A stretch of DNA of 64,000 nt, from the NCBI GenBank assembly GCA_966211955.1, contig CBIHOF010000008.1, positions 1-64,000 on the forward strand, written 5' to 3'. This document shows, piece after piece, positions 43,922 to 52,925 of the stretch (positions are counted from its first letter, which is position 1; each line of letters starts with the position of its first letter). The notes beneath the pieces are model-generated. The model saw nothing but the letters and a program-made list of their open reading frames with translations, searched no databases and was not told the origin of the DNA. Origin of the DNA: Albitalea sp966211955. GTDB lineage: Bacteria > Pseudomonadota > Gammaproteobacteria > Burkholderiales > Burkholderiaceae_C. The translations under genes and the position numbers were made by a program.

Positions 43922-45235
43922 ATGCTGTATCAGTTCTATGAAGCACAACGCGCCCTGCTGAGCCCCTTCGCGGAGTTCGCCAGCGCGTCGTCCAAGCTGT
44001 ACAACCATCCGTTGTCGCCGTTCACGCACACGCCCATGGCCCACCGCATTTCCGCGGGCCTGGACCTGATGCACCGGCTGTCCAAGGAATACGAGAAGCC
44101 CGAGTTCGAGATCACCTCGGTCATGGTCGACGGCATCGACGTCGCCGTGCAGGAGCAGGTTGCCGTCGACAAGCCTTTCTGCCGGCTGCTGCGCTTCAAG
44201 CGCTTCACCGACAACTTGCCGATGCTCACCAAGATGAAGGACCAGCCCACAGTCCTCATCGTCGCGCCGCTGTCGGGCCATCACGCCACGCTGCTGCGCG
44301 AAACCGTGCGCTCCATGCTCGCGGACCACAAGGTCTACATCACCGACTGGACCGACGCTCGCATGGTGCCAACCGAAGCCGGCCCCTTCCATCTCGACGA
44401 CTACGTCGGCTACGTGCAGGAGTTCATCCGCCACTGCGGGCCCGAAGTCAACGTGATTTCGGTGTGCCAGCCCACCGTCCCGGTGCTCGCCGCGATCTCA
44501 CTGATGGCCAGCAACGGCGAGCCCACGCCGCTGACCATGACGATGATGGGCGGCCCGATCGACGCCCGCAAGTCCCCGACCGCCGTCAACAACCTCGCGA
44601 TGAACAAGAGCCACGAGTGGTTCGAGCACAACGTGATCTATCGCGTGCCCATCAACTACCCGGGCAACGGCCGCCGCGTGTACCCCGGCTTCCTGCAGCA
44701 CACCGGCTTCGTGGCAATGAACCCGGACCGCCACCTCAGCTCGCATTACGACTACTTCCTCGACCTGGTTCGCGGCGACGACGACAGTGCCGACCAGCAT
44801 CGCAAGTTCTACGACGAATACAACGCCGTGCTGGACATGCCGGCCGAGTACTACCTGGACACCATCAAGGTGGTGTTCCAGGACTTCGCGCTCGTCAATG
44901 GCACCTGGGAAGTAAAGGGCCAGCTCGTGCGTCCGCAGGACATCGAGACCTCGGCGCTGCTCACCATCGAAGGCGAGCTGGACGACATCTCGGGCGCCGG
45001 CCAGACCAAGGCCGCGCACGACCTGTGCACCGGCATCCCGAAGGATCGGCAGTTCCACTACGACGCGGAAGGTGCCGGCCACTACGGCATCTTCTCCGGC
45101 CGGCGCTGGCGCGAGAAGGTCTATCCGGTGGTTCGCGACTTCATCGCCAGCCACCAGGGCACGGTGGGCGCCGCCAAAAAGAAGATCGCCACCGTGAAGA
45201 AGGCCGCATCGCACCGCAGCACTGCATCCGCGTAG
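43922..45235 (+). CDS. phaZ: Intracellular polyhydroxyalkanoate depolymerase
   Basis: A 437-residue intracellular depolymerase that mobilises stored poly(3-hydroxybutyrate). It has no signal peptide. The nucleophile is the cysteine of VISVCQPTVPVL (about residue 180), the Cys version of a lipase box that marks the PhaZ1-type intracellular enzymes. The C terminus (GAGHYGIFSGRRWREKVYPV) carries the catalytic histidine region. A basic Lys/Ala tail may bind granules or DNA. AAAAGGAA lies before the ATG. Confidence 0.93.
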   Translation: MLYQFYEAQRALLSPFAEFASASSKLYNHPLSPFTHTPMAHRISAGLDLMHRLSKEYEKPEFEITSVMVDGIDVAVQEQVAVDKPFCRLLRFKRFTDNLPMLTKMKDQPTVLIVAPLSGHHATLLRETVRSMLADHKVYITDWTDARMVPTEAGPFHLDDYVGYVQEFIRHCGPEVNVISVCQPTVPVLAAISLMASNGEPTPLTMTMMGGPIDARKSPTAVNNLAMNKSHEWFEHNVIYRVPINYPGNGRRVYPGFLQHTGFVAMNPDRHLSSHYDYFLDLVRGDDDSADQHRKFYDEYNAVLDMPAEYYLDTIKVVFQDFALVNGTWEVKGQLVRPQDIETSALLTIEGELDDISGAGQTKAAHDLCTGIPKDRQFHYDAEGAGHYGIFSGRRWREKVYPVVRDFIASHQGTVGAAKKKIATVKKAASHRSTASA

Positions 45236-45281
45236 GTTGCGGCCACATCAGAACGCTATTCGCACTGGCGATAATCCGGCG

Positions 45282-45971
45282 GTGAATCCCGCCGCCGACC
45301 TTCGCCTTCTTGCCCGAACCATCCACGATGCACTGCCGCAGACGCAGTGCACGCGCTGCGGCTATCCGGATTGCCGTTCGTATGCCGACGCGATTGCCAA
45401 CGAAGGCGTCGCGATCAACCGGTGTCCGCCCGGCGGCGCACAAGGGATCGCCCGACTTGCCGCCCTCACCGGCCGCCCTGCACTGCCCCTTGACGCGACA
45501 CATGGCACCGAAGGCCCGCGCCGGCTGGCGGTGATCGACGAGGCCTGGTGCATCGGCTGCACCCTGTGCCTGAAGGCCTGCCCGGTCGACTGCATCGTGG
45601 GCGGCCCCAAGACCATGCACACCGTCATCGAGTCGCAATGCACCGGCTGCGAGTTGTGCATTCCGGTGTGCCCCGTCGACTGCATCTCCTTGGATGACGT
45701 GACCAGCCCGCGCACCGGCTGGGACGCGTGGAGTGAAGACGCCGCCCAGGCCTCGCGCGAGCGCTATGCCTTCCACCGCTTTCGGATGGAGCGGGAGTCG
45801 CGCGAGCATGACGAGCGCCTTGCCGCCAAGGCTCGTGCGGCGCTGCAAGACCTGCCCGCCGCGTCGAGGTTGACCGACCCGGCTGCGCTCGACGACAAAC
45901 GCGCGGTGCTTGAGGCGGCGCTGGCGCGGGCACGCGAACGCATCGCCGCCAAGGGCGGCACCGGTACATGA
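45282..45971 (+). CDS. rnfB: RnfB-like iron-sulfur protein
   Basis: A 229-residue electron-transfer protein. The N-terminal Fe-S domain has QCTRCGYPDCRSYADA and a later cysteine in NRCPPGG. Two [4Fe-4S] ferredoxin motifs follow: WCIGCTLCLKACPVDC and CTGCELCIPVCPVDC. It lacks the membrane anchor of classical RnfB, and no other rnf gene is near, so it is the stand-alone cytosolic type common in Burkholderiales. I chose a GTG start at 45282. The stop overlaps the next gene (ATGA). Confidence 0.85.
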   Translation: MNPAADLRLLARTIHDALPQTQCTRCGYPDCRSYADAIANEGVAINRCPPGGAQGIARLAALTGRPALPLDATHGTEGPRRLAVIDEAWCIGCTLCLKACPVDCIVGGPKTMHTVIESQCTGCELCIPVCPVDCISLDDVTSPRTGWDAWSEDAAQASRERYAFHRFRMERESREHDERLAAKARAALQDLPAASRLTDPAALDDKRAVLEAALARARERIAAKGGTGT

Positions 45972-46912
45972 AGCCTGTCCCCTGTCCGACGCGACGGCAA
46001 GTCATGGCGCTGTGCGTCATGGCATCGCTGTCGACGCCAGGCATGGCCGCCGACGCCCGCGGCATCGCGGTCGTCTACCCCGACATCGGCGAGCCCTTTC
46101 GCGGCGTCTTTCTCAAGATCATCGAAGGCATCGAGGAGCAGGCCAGGGGTCACGTGCTCGCCGTGGCGGTGCCGGCCAATGCGAACATCCAGGAGCTCAC
46201 GGCCGAGCTCAAGCGGCAGGACGTGCACGTGGTCATCGCGCTCGGCCGCAATGGCCTGAAGGCGGCTTCGGGCATCGACCAGTTCGGCGTGGTGGCGGGC
46301 GGCGTGTTATCGGTTCCCGAGAGCGATGCCAGGCGCTTCACCGTGCACAGCCTCGCACCCGACCCCGCCTTGCTGTTCGCGCAGCTCAAGAGCCTGATGC
46401 CGGGCGCGCGGCGAATCTTCGTCGTGCACGACCCGCGCCAGAACGCCTGGCTGATCCGCCGCGCCAAGGACGCCGCCCATGCGCTCGGCCTCGAGATGAC
46501 GGTGCAGGACGCCGAGGACATCAAGACGGCGTTCCGCTTCTACCAAGATGCCTTCGCCGGCGCCGATCCGAAGCGCGACGTGATCTGGCTGCCGCAGGAT
46601 TCGACCACCGTCGATGAGGCCACCGTGCTGCCCTTCGTGCTGCAGGAGTCGTGGAACCGCGGCGTGGCGGTGTTCTCCAGCAGCGTGGCGCACGTGAAGC
46701 GCGGCGCACTCTTCGCGCTGTACCCGAACAACCGCGAGCTTGGCAAAAGCCTGGCCGTCTCTGCAGCCGCACAAGGTGCGAGCCACCCAAGCCGCGGCAT
46801 GCTGCCGCTCAAGGAAGTGCACGTCGCCGTGAACCTTCGCACCGCCAGCCACCTTGGCATCCAGCTCGGCTCCCGCCAGCAGAGCTTCGACCTCGTCTTC
46901 CCGGAGCCATGA
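45968..46912 (+). CDS. ABC_sub_bind-type periplasmic protein
   Basis: A 314-residue exported protein. The signal peptide (RRQVMALCVMASLSTPGMAA) contains an RR pair. The mature part has the two-lobe pattern of ABC_sub_bind (PF04392-type) proteins: RGIAVVYPDIGEPFRGVF, VVIALGRNGLKAA, GARRIFVVHDPRQNAW, VIWLPQDST. Its stop overlaps the start of a membrane sensor kinase (ATGATG), so it more likely supplies a ligand signal to the kinase than to a transporter; no permease or ATPase is adjacent. Confidence 0.85.
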   Translation: MKPVPCPTRRQVMALCVMASLSTPGMAADARGIAVVYPDIGEPFRGVFLKIIEGIEEQARGHVLAVAVPANANIQELTAELKRQDVHVVIALGRNGLKAASGIDQFGVVAGGVLSVPESDARRFTVHSLAPDPALLFAQLKSLMPGARRIFVVHDPRQNAWLIRRAKDAAHALGLEMTVQDAEDIKTAFRFYQDAFAGADPKRDVIWLPQDSTTVDEATVLPFVLQESWNRGVAVFSSSVAHVKRGALFALYPNNRELGKSLAVSAAAQGASHPSRGMLPLKEVHVAVNLRTASHLGIQLGSRQQSFDLVFPEP

Positions 46913-49161
46913 TGGTCACCGCCATACGCCGCTGGCTCGCAACCCTCCTGCGCAACACGACGATCAACCATCAGCTGAGCATGACGGTGACCGCCGGCGT
47001 GCTGTGCATCGCCCTCTTCTCGTCGATCGTGAGCTCCTGGCAGGGCAGCCGGCAGATCCGCGAGACGCTGGTCGAGCAGGGCGAGCGCATCGCCGACAGC
47101 CTCGCCTCCAACGCCAGCCTCGCGCTGCTCTACGCATCCGCCGACAACGGCTCCGAAGCAGTCAACGCGACGCTCGCCTTCCCCGACGTGACCGAGGTGT
47201 CGATCCACAACGCGGTCGGCCGCCCGCTGATCGCGCGGGCCAAGGGCGGGCCGGTGGCGGCCAAGACCGGCGTGCCTGCGGAGATGGCAGCCGGCGCCTC
47301 GTTGGAGGCCGAGACCGACACGGAATGGCGCTTCGTTGCGCCGGTGCGAACCAAGGCATCGGCCTCACCCTTCGATGTCGTGGAGCACCAGAACGAGCTC
47401 CTGGGCTACGTGCGCGTGGTCCAGAGCAAGGCGACGCTCACGCGAATGATGCGCAACGTCTTCTTCACCAACCTTGCAGTCTCCTTCTCCTTTGCAGTGC
47501 TCTTCCTCATCGCCATCCGCTTCCTCGGGCTGCGCCTGTCACGCCCGCTGACACAGCTGGCGGATGCCATGGAACGCGCAGAGCGTGGCGAGGCCAACGT
47601 GCGCGCCGACATCGCGGGCCCGAAGGACATCGGCGTGATGGCCCACGCCTTCAACCGCATGATCGCCGTCTTGCAGGAGCGCGAGGAAGAACTGCAGCGG
47701 CACCGCGAGCACCTGGAAGAGCTGGTGCGCGAGCGCACCAACGAGCTGAGCGTCGCCAAGGACCGCGCCGAGGTGGCCAACCAGGCCAAGAGCGCCTTCC
47801 TCGCGCGCATGAGCCACGAACTGCGCACACCGCTCAACGCCATCATGGGCTACGCCCAGATCCTGAAGATGCACGCCGGCCTGAGCGAACGCCAGATGGT
47901 GGGCCTGAACACCATCCAGAACAGCGGCGAGCATCTCCTGATGCTCATCATCGACATCCTTGACCTGTCGAAGATCGAGGCCGGCAAGACCGAGCTGTAC
48001 CCGACCGCCACGCAGCCTCGGGCGTTCCTGCGCAGCATCGCCGACATCATCGAGATCAAGGCCGAGGAAAAGGGGCTCGCCTTCACGCTCGATGCCGCAC
48101 CTGACCTGCCACGCTCGGTCGCGGTGGATGAGAAGCGCTTGCGCCAGGTGCTGCTCAACCTGCTGGGCAATGCGGTGAAGTTCACCGACAAGGGCCGCGT
48201 CCGGCTGGCCGTGAGCCGATTGGTCAGCGAGCCATCGCAAGCCCGCCTGCGCTTCGACGTGCAGGACACCGGCGTGGGCATCGACCCGCGCGACGTGCAG
48301 AGCATCTTCGAGCCCTTCGAGCAGGTCGGTGATGCGCATCGGCGCGCCGGGGGGACCGGGCTGGGCCTGGCCATCAGCCGGCAACTCGTGCGGCTCATGA
48401 ACGCCGAGATCCAGGTCGACAGCCGTCCGGGCGAAGGCAGCGTGTTCTCCTTCGAGCTGCTGCTGCCACTGCTCGAGCCGGCCGACGTCGTTGCGCTCGC
48501 CGAGCCGCGCGCGGTGGCGGGCTACACAGGCGCGAGGCGCAGCGTGCTGATCGCCGACGATGTGCCGGGCAATCGGGCCATGCTCGTGGACATGCTGCGC
48601 CCGCTCGGCTTCCACACAAGCGAGGCGAGCGACGGGGCACAAGTGCTGCTGGCCATGGCAGAGCGCACGCCCGACATGGTGCTGATGGACATGTCCATGC
48701 CGGTGATGGACGGCCTCGAGGCGATCCGGCGGTTGCGCGTACAGCCGCAGTGGGCGAAGGTGCCGGTCATCTCGGTGTCGGCCAACGCCTCCGCCGTGGA
48801 CCAGTCGCAGTGCATGGCAGCTGGCGCGAACGGCTTCCTGTCCAAGCCCATCGATCGCCAGGCGCTGCTCGACCAGATCGCGCTCAGCCTCTCGTTGAGC
48901 TGGGTCGATGCAGCCCCGGTGCCGCCCATCCAGCCACACCCGGAGCTCATCGCTCCTGCTCCCGCCGAGCTCGAAGAACTGCACCGCGCGGCGCTTGCCG
49001 GCAACATGGGCGCGGTGCGCGACCGGGCCGAGAAGATCGCCCGGGACGACCCGTCCTGTGCCGCGTTCTGCGAGCGTCTCCAGGGCTTGGCGGGCACGTT
49101 CCAGTCCAAGGCCGTGTTGAGCCTCGTGAAGGAGCACCTCGAGAAGGCGAAGGCGAGCTGA
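46909..49161 (+). CDS. Hybrid sensor histidine kinase/response regulator
   Basis: A 750-residue inner-membrane kinase. Layout: membrane segment (about 25-47); periplasmic sensor of about 140 residues; second membrane segment (about 185-205); HAMP (RLSRPLTQLADAMER); coiled coil; HisKA with FLARMSHELRTPLNAIMGYA (His about 307); HATPase with LLGNAVKFTD and GGTGLGLAIS; receiver with DMVLMDMSMPVMDG (Asp about 588). The C-terminal 80 residues are helical but lack an Hpt histidine. Coupled to the binding protein before it. Output partner unknown. Confidence 0.92.
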   Translation: MMVTAIRRWLATLLRNTTINHQLSMTVTAGVLCIALFSSIVSSWQGSRQIRETLVEQGERIADSLASNASLALLYASADNGSEAVNATLAFPDVTEVSIHNAVGRPLIARAKGGPVAAKTGVPAEMAAGASLEAETDTEWRFVAPVRTKASASPFDVVEHQNELLGYVRVVQSKATLTRMMRNVFFTNLAVSFSFAVLFLIAIRFLGLRLSRPLTQLADAMERAERGEANVRADIAGPKDIGVMAHAFNRMIAVLQEREEELQRHREHLEELVRERTNELSVAKDRAEVANQAKSAFLARMSHELRTPLNAIMGYAQILKMHAGLSERQMVGLNTIQNSGEHLLMLIIDILDLSKIEAGKTELYPTATQPRAFLRSIADIIEIKAEEKGLAFTLDAAPDLPRSVAVDEKRLRQVLLNLLGNAVKFTDKGRVRLAVSRLVSEPSQARLRFDVQDTGVGIDPRDVQSIFEPFEQVGDAHRRAGGTGLGLAISRQLVRLMNAEIQVDSRPGEGSVFSFELLLPLLEPADVVALAEPRAVAGYTGARRSVLIADDVPGNRAMLVDMLRPLGFHTSEASDGAQVLLAMAERTPDMVLMDMSMPVMDGLEAIRRLRVQPQWAKVPVISVSANASAVDQSQCMAAGANGFLSKPIDRQALLDQIALSLSLSWVDAAPVPPIQPHPELIAPAPAELEELHRAALAGNMGAVRDRAEKIARDDPSCAAFCERLQGLAGTFQSKAVLSLVKEHLEKAKAS

Positions 49162-49352
49162 CGCGTCTCGGCCGCGGGCCCCTGCGTGTCGGCCGGGTCC
49201 TACAACGATATCGGTGCGGTCCGACCTGCGCCGCGGAGCGCGGCTGATGCGGTCGCGCCTTCCACCCACTAGTCTTTCGACATGTCCGGCGTGGACACCG
49301 ACGCACATCGTCGTGCGCAGGGCGACCGGCCAGCTCGAAGGAGTGTGAGGCG

Positions 49353-49544
49353 ATGAACCGTGAGCGCAACGAGGGGTCCAGGAAGCAGCACATGAGGGAC
49401 CACCGCAAGGAGCGTGATGGCAGCCAGGCCGCGGATGACCGCGACCGCCGACCGCACGTGAGCCCCAAGGCCCACAAGACCCAAGGCATTCGCGAGAACG
49501 AGGCGCGCATGCAGATCCGCGAACTCCGCTCGCGCTACGGGTGA
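49353..49544 (+). CDS. Small highly charged hypothetical protein
   Basis: A 63-residue Arg/Lys/Glu-rich protein with a strong AAGGAG ribosome site 11 bases before the ATG. Composition suggests nucleic-acid binding or disorder. No family recognised. The 190 bases before it hold no other feature. Confidence 0.5.
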   Translation: MNRERNEGSRKQHMRDHRKERDGSQAADDRDRRPHVSPKAHKTQGIRENEARMQIRELRSRYG

Positions 49545-49549
49545 ACGGC

Positions 49550-49756
49550 ATGAAACGGTTCCGGAATGTCTTTCTCTCTCTCGTGATGCTCGCGGCGGTC
49601 GCGGCCTGCGACAAGAAGACGCCCAAGCCTCCGAGCCCGACCACCCAGGCGATGGGTGCCGTGATGGCGGCCACACCGGCCTCCGATCCGTCCCTGCCGT
49701 CCGCCGCCGAAGTCGCCGCGGCCTCCACGCCGCAGGCATCGTCCACCGCTCGATGA
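49550..49756 (+). CDS. Small lipoprotein
   Basis: A 68-residue predicted lipoprotein. Signal MKRFRNVFLSLVMLAAVAAC ends in a lipobox cysteine (residue 20). The mature part is a short Pro/Ala/Ser-rich tail with no domain. Start ATG 49550; an in-frame GTG at 49541 overlaps the stop of the previous gene. Function unknown. Confidence 0.7.
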   Translation: MKRFRNVFLSLVMLAAVAACDKKTPKPPSPTTQAMGAVMAATPASDPSLPSAAEVAAASTPQASSTAR

Positions 49757-49784
49757 GGCCGGCGCGCTGCCACAATCGGCGCGC

Positions 49785-50450
49785 ATGAAGCCCTCCTCGA
49801 TCGAGCCATTCTTCGCCATCCTCAAGGCAGCCAACCCGCAGCCCAACACCGAACTCGAATACACGAACGTGTTCGAGCTGCTTGCCGCCGTGCTGCTGTC
49901 GGCGCAGGCCACCGACGTCGGCGTGAACAAGGCCACGCGCCGGCTATTCGCCGTGGCGAACACGCCCGAGCGCATGCTGGCGCTGGGCGTGGAGGGCATC
50001 ACCGGATACATCTCGAGCATCGGGCTGTACCGCAACAAGGCGCGCAACCTGCATGAGACGAGCCGCATCCTCATCGAGCAGCATGGCGGCCAGGTGCCGA
50101 AAACGCGCGAATCGCTCGAAGCCCTGCCGGGCGTCGGACGCAAGACGGCCAACGTGGTGCTGAACGTGGCGTTCGGCGAAGCGACCATGGCGGTGGACAC
50201 GCACATCTTCCGCGTGAGCAATCGCACAGGTCTCGCGCCCGGCAAGAACCCGCTGGAGGTCGAGCTCGGGCTCTTGAAGCGCGTGCCCGAGGCGTACCTG
50301 GTCGATGCCCACCACTGGCTCATCCTGCACGGCCGCTACGTCTGCATCGCACGCAGGCCGCTGTGTGAGGAATGCGCAGTCGCCCATTTGTGCGATTCGC
50401 GGAAATTGTTCGTACACCAACCATCCGCGAAGGTGTCCGTGGCGCCTTGA
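49785..50450 (+). CDS. nth: Endonuclease III
   Basis: A 221-residue base-excision glycosylase/AP lyase for oxidised pyrimidines. The helix-hairpin-helix is LEALPGVGRKTANVVLNVAF with the catalytic Lys near 122. The catalytic Asp is in VDTHIFRVSNR. The Fe-S cluster cysteines are in CIARRPLCEECAVAHLC (C-x6-C-x2-C-x5-C). Complete. Confidence 0.96.
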   Translation: MKPSSIEPFFAILKAANPQPNTELEYTNVFELLAAVLLSAQATDVGVNKATRRLFAVANTPERMLALGVEGITGYISSIGLYRNKARNLHETSRILIEQHGGQVPKTRESLEALPGVGRKTANVVLNVAFGEATMAVDTHIFRVSNRTGLAPGKNPLEVELGLLKRVPEAYLVDAHHWLILHGRYVCIARRPLCEECAVAHLCDSRKLFVHQPSAKVSVAP

Positions 50451-50451
50451 C

Positions 50452-50467
50452 CTGCAAAGGTTTGCAG
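50452..50467. promoter_or_regulatory. Perfect 16-base palindrome
   Basis: CTGCAAA-GG-TTTGCAG lies just after the nth stop and about 35 bases before the GAF gene. Too short and T-poor for a terminator; may be an operator. Confidence 0.35.
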
Positions 50468-50502
50468 TACCGCCGAACCGTCGAGCTCATCAGAATGAGC
50501 CC

Positions 50503-51108
50503 ATGCCCGAACTCGTCGCGCTGCAGCGCATCTGCGGTCTTCTTGACCGCGGCGAGATCGACTCGGCCCAATTCCTGGAGCTGTTCACCCGGCGCATGGC
50601 CCAGGACATCGGCTGCTCGCGCGCCGGCGTTCGCATGCTGATCGGCTCGCGCAACGGCGCCGCGCTCAGATCCATGGCCATGCACGACGTGGCGACCGAC
50701 GCGAACGTGCGCGTGCCTGACATGACGGCGAACGACCCCTCGCCCTACTTCAACCACCTGCGGCGCGACGGCATGGTCATCGCCAATGACTGCCGCACGC
50801 ACCCCGCCCTCGTCCCCTTTCTGGAAAGCTACATCGACGCGATGGACGTGCGCTCCATGCTCGACGTGAGCTTCTCGGTCAACGGCAGCCTGTACGGCTG
50901 CTTCAGTTGCGAGCAGATCGGTGGCACGCAGGCATGGACGCCCCACCAGACGAAGCTGCTTCGCCGAATGGCCTCGCGCGTGAGCCTGGCCCTGATGAAC
51001 GCGATCACCTCGAACGTGGACACGGCACCGGGCGCGCTGTGGGAGCCGAGCACGCCGAACCGCCTGATGACGATGCCGATGCCGCTGGACGAGGACTTCG
51101 GGTCCTGA
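50503..51108 (+). CDS. GAF-domain protein
   Basis: A 201-residue soluble protein consisting of a single GAF-like domain (about 20-165: RMAQDIGCSRAGVRMLIGS and onward, SMLDVSFSVNGSLYGCFSCE). There is no output domain. GAF folds bind small ligands or redox groups; the ligand is unknown. ATG at 50503. Confidence 0.8.
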   Translation: MPELVALQRICGLLDRGEIDSAQFLELFTRRMAQDIGCSRAGVRMLIGSRNGAALRSMAMHDVATDANVRVPDMTANDPSPYFNHLRRDGMVIANDCRTHPALVPFLESYIDAMDVRSMLDVSFSVNGSLYGCFSCEQIGGTQAWTPHQTKLLRRMASRVSLALMNAITSNVDTAPGALWEPSTPNRLMTMPMPLDEDFGS

Positions 51109-51109
51109 A

Positions 51110-51195
51110 GTACCCCCCGAAGCGCCTTTGGCGCCTCCCCCCAGGGGGCGCCGCCAGCGGACCGGCAAAGCCGGTTCCGCGGCGGCCGCTTGATG
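51110..51195. repeat. GC-rich dispersed intergenic repeat
   Basis: Contains CCCCCCGAAGCGCC, TTTGGCGCC, CCCCCAGGGGGCGCC and CCGGCAAAGCCGG, all self-complementary. Similar blocks occur after nrtD and at the end of the EVE gene. Confidence 0.5.
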
Positions 51196-51225
51196 GCCCG
51201 CGTTCAGCCGAGCGCCCGCGCTAGG

Positions 51226-52131
51226 TCAGCGCCTGGCCGCCATCTCGCGACGCACTTCGTCGAGCGCCGCGCAGAAGGCCTTCGCACCCTCGGCCGAACG
51301 AGGCCCCTGCCGCGTGACGAGGTCGCCGGGCACGCTGAACATCCAACCCTGCGACACCGCCTTGAGCTTGCGGAAATCGCGCCACGGCTGGAAGGCCTTG
51401 GCCTGCGGTTCACGTCGCCACGTCGGGCCGTTGCCGTCGAACTCGCGGGCCGTGAAGAAGGCTTCCGGGTCCGCCGCCACGACGGACTCCACCGAGATCT
51501 GCGGCGCGAGCGCAGGCAGCGCGGCGAACACATTGCGACCGCCGCACATCGCGAGGAGATCGCTGGTGAGGTGCTGGCCGTTGAGTGTCATGAGAGGCTG
51601 CGTCCAGACCTGGAAGAAGACCGTGACCGGCGAGGCCTTGGCATAGCGTTTGCGCAGCTCGCCGATCGCCTGGCGATAGGTGGCTGCGCGCTGCCGCCCC
51701 TCGCTTTCATGCCCGAGCAAGGCGCCGATGCGCACGAGAACTTGCGCCACATCGTCGATGCGGCGCGGCTCGACGTAGAAGAGACGGATGCCCGCTGCTT
51801 CAAGCTGGCCGAGTTCGCGGCCCTGGTTGCCGCTCTTCCAGACCAGCACCACGTCCGGCTTGAGCAAGACGATGCGCTCCGCGTCCAGCCGCTGGTAGTT
51901 GCCAATGCGCTCGACACGCTTGGCGTCCTCAGGGTAGTTGCTCGTGTCCATCGTGCCGACGAGCGTGCCACCGGCGCCGACGGCGTAGACGAATTCAGTG
52001 AGGTTGGGCGCGAGCGTGATCACGCGCTGCGGCGGGCGCGCGAACTCGACGCGCCGACCGGCGTCATCGACATGCGCGCCGGCCCACGCCGTGGTCGCGA
52101 ACATCAGGAGCAAGGCGAGCAGTGGCTTCAT
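51226..52131 (-). CDS. btuF: Cobalamin ABC transporter binding protein
   Basis: A 301-residue periplasmic binding protein of the BtuF/FhuD fold. The signal peptide MKPLLALLLMFATTAWA leads the mature protein. Typical segments follow: PPQRVITLAPNLTEFVYAVG, KPDVVLVWKSGN, LNGQHLTSDLLAMCGGRNVF. I chose the ATG at 52131, overlapping the btuD stop (ATGA). Last gene of the B12 operon. Confidence 0.88.
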   Translation of the reverse strand: MKPLLALLLMFATTAWAGAHVDDAGRRVEFARPPQRVITLAPNLTEFVYAVGAGGTLVGTMDTSNYPEDAKRVERIGNYQRLDAERIVLLKPDVVLVWKSGNQGRELGQLEAAGIRLFYVEPRRIDDVAQVLVRIGALLGHESEGRQRAATYRQAIGELRKRYAKASPVTVFFQVWTQPLMTLNGQHLTSDLLAMCGGRNVFAALPALAPQISVESVVAADPEAFFTAREFDGNGPTWRREPQAKAFQPWRDFRKLKAVSQGWMFSVPGDLVTRQGPRSAEGAKAFCAALDEVRREMAARR

Positions 52132-52925
52132 GACCCTACCCAGAAGCGCGTCTGTCCGCACACCTCGACGCGATCGATCGCCACGCCGAAGGCTTGCGAG
52201 AGCGCGGGCGGTGTCATCACCGCCTCGCGAGGACCGGCCACCGCCGCGCCGCGGCCATCAAGCAGCACGGCGTGTGTCGAGAGGTCCCATGCGAGGTTGA
52301 TGTCGTGCAGGCTCGCGATCACGGCCTGGCCCTGTTCGCTGCGGCGCGTGAGTGCGCGCACGAGCATGCCTTGGTGCGCGAGGTCGAGGTGCGAAACGGG
52401 TTCGTCCAGCAGGACCAGCGTGGCGCCCTGCAGCAGCGCGGTGGCCACCGCCACCCGCTGGCGCTCGCCGCCCGAGAGCTGGCGGACGTCGGTGCCGGCG
52501 AAGGACGCCAGATCGAGTTCGGCGAGCACGTCGGCGACGGCCTGTTCATCCTCGCGCACCGCCGACCACCACGCACCGCGGCGCATGGCGATGCCTGCCG
52601 TCTCGGCCACGGTGGACGGAAACGGATCCGACCAGAACTGAGGGCACCAGGCGCGCCAGTCGGCCAGCGCCTCGGGTCGCCATTGCGACAGCGGCTTGCC
52701 CTGCAAGTGCACGTCACCCTTGGACACGTGAAACACACCGGCCACGGCGGCAAGCAAGGAGGACTTTCCGGCGCCGTTGGGGCCGAGCACGACCCAGCGC
52801 TGCGATGCATCGACGGTGAAGCTCAAGTCCTCGAACAGCATGCGGCCGTGCCCATCGCCGCCGGCCCGAAGGCCGAGCTTGCGCACCTCGAGGTGAAAGG
52901 CTGGTGAATTCATGGCGGCGCTCAT
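52128..52925 (-). CDS. btuD: Cobalamin ABC transporter ATPase
   Basis: A 265-residue ABC ATPase. Walker A is LGPNGAGKSS (about 45), signature LSGGERQRVAVA, Walker B LVLLDEPVSHLD, H-loop SLHDINLA. I prefer the ATG at 52925 because it overlaps the btuC stop (ATGA); an internal ATG at 52913 is possible. Couples ATP hydrolysis to uptake through BtuC. Confidence 0.9.
   Translation of the reverse strand: MSAAMNSPAFHLEVRKLGLRAGGDGHGRMLFEDLSFTVDASQRWVVLGPNGAGKSSLLAAVAGVFHVSKGDVHLQGKPLSQWRPEALADWRAWCPQFWSDPFPSTVAETAGIAMRRGAWWSAVREDEQAVADVLAELDLASFAGTDVRQLSGGERQRVAVATALLQGATLVLLDEPVSHLDLAHQGMLVRALTRRSEQGQAVIASLHDINLAWDLSTHAVLLDGRGAAVAGPREAVMTPPALSQAFGVAIDRVEVCGQTRFWVGS

Noticed and set aside
47539..49809. 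756-codon minus-strand frame opposite the sensor kinase
   Set aside because: Antisense shadow; no domains, and the plus-strand kinase is unmistakable.
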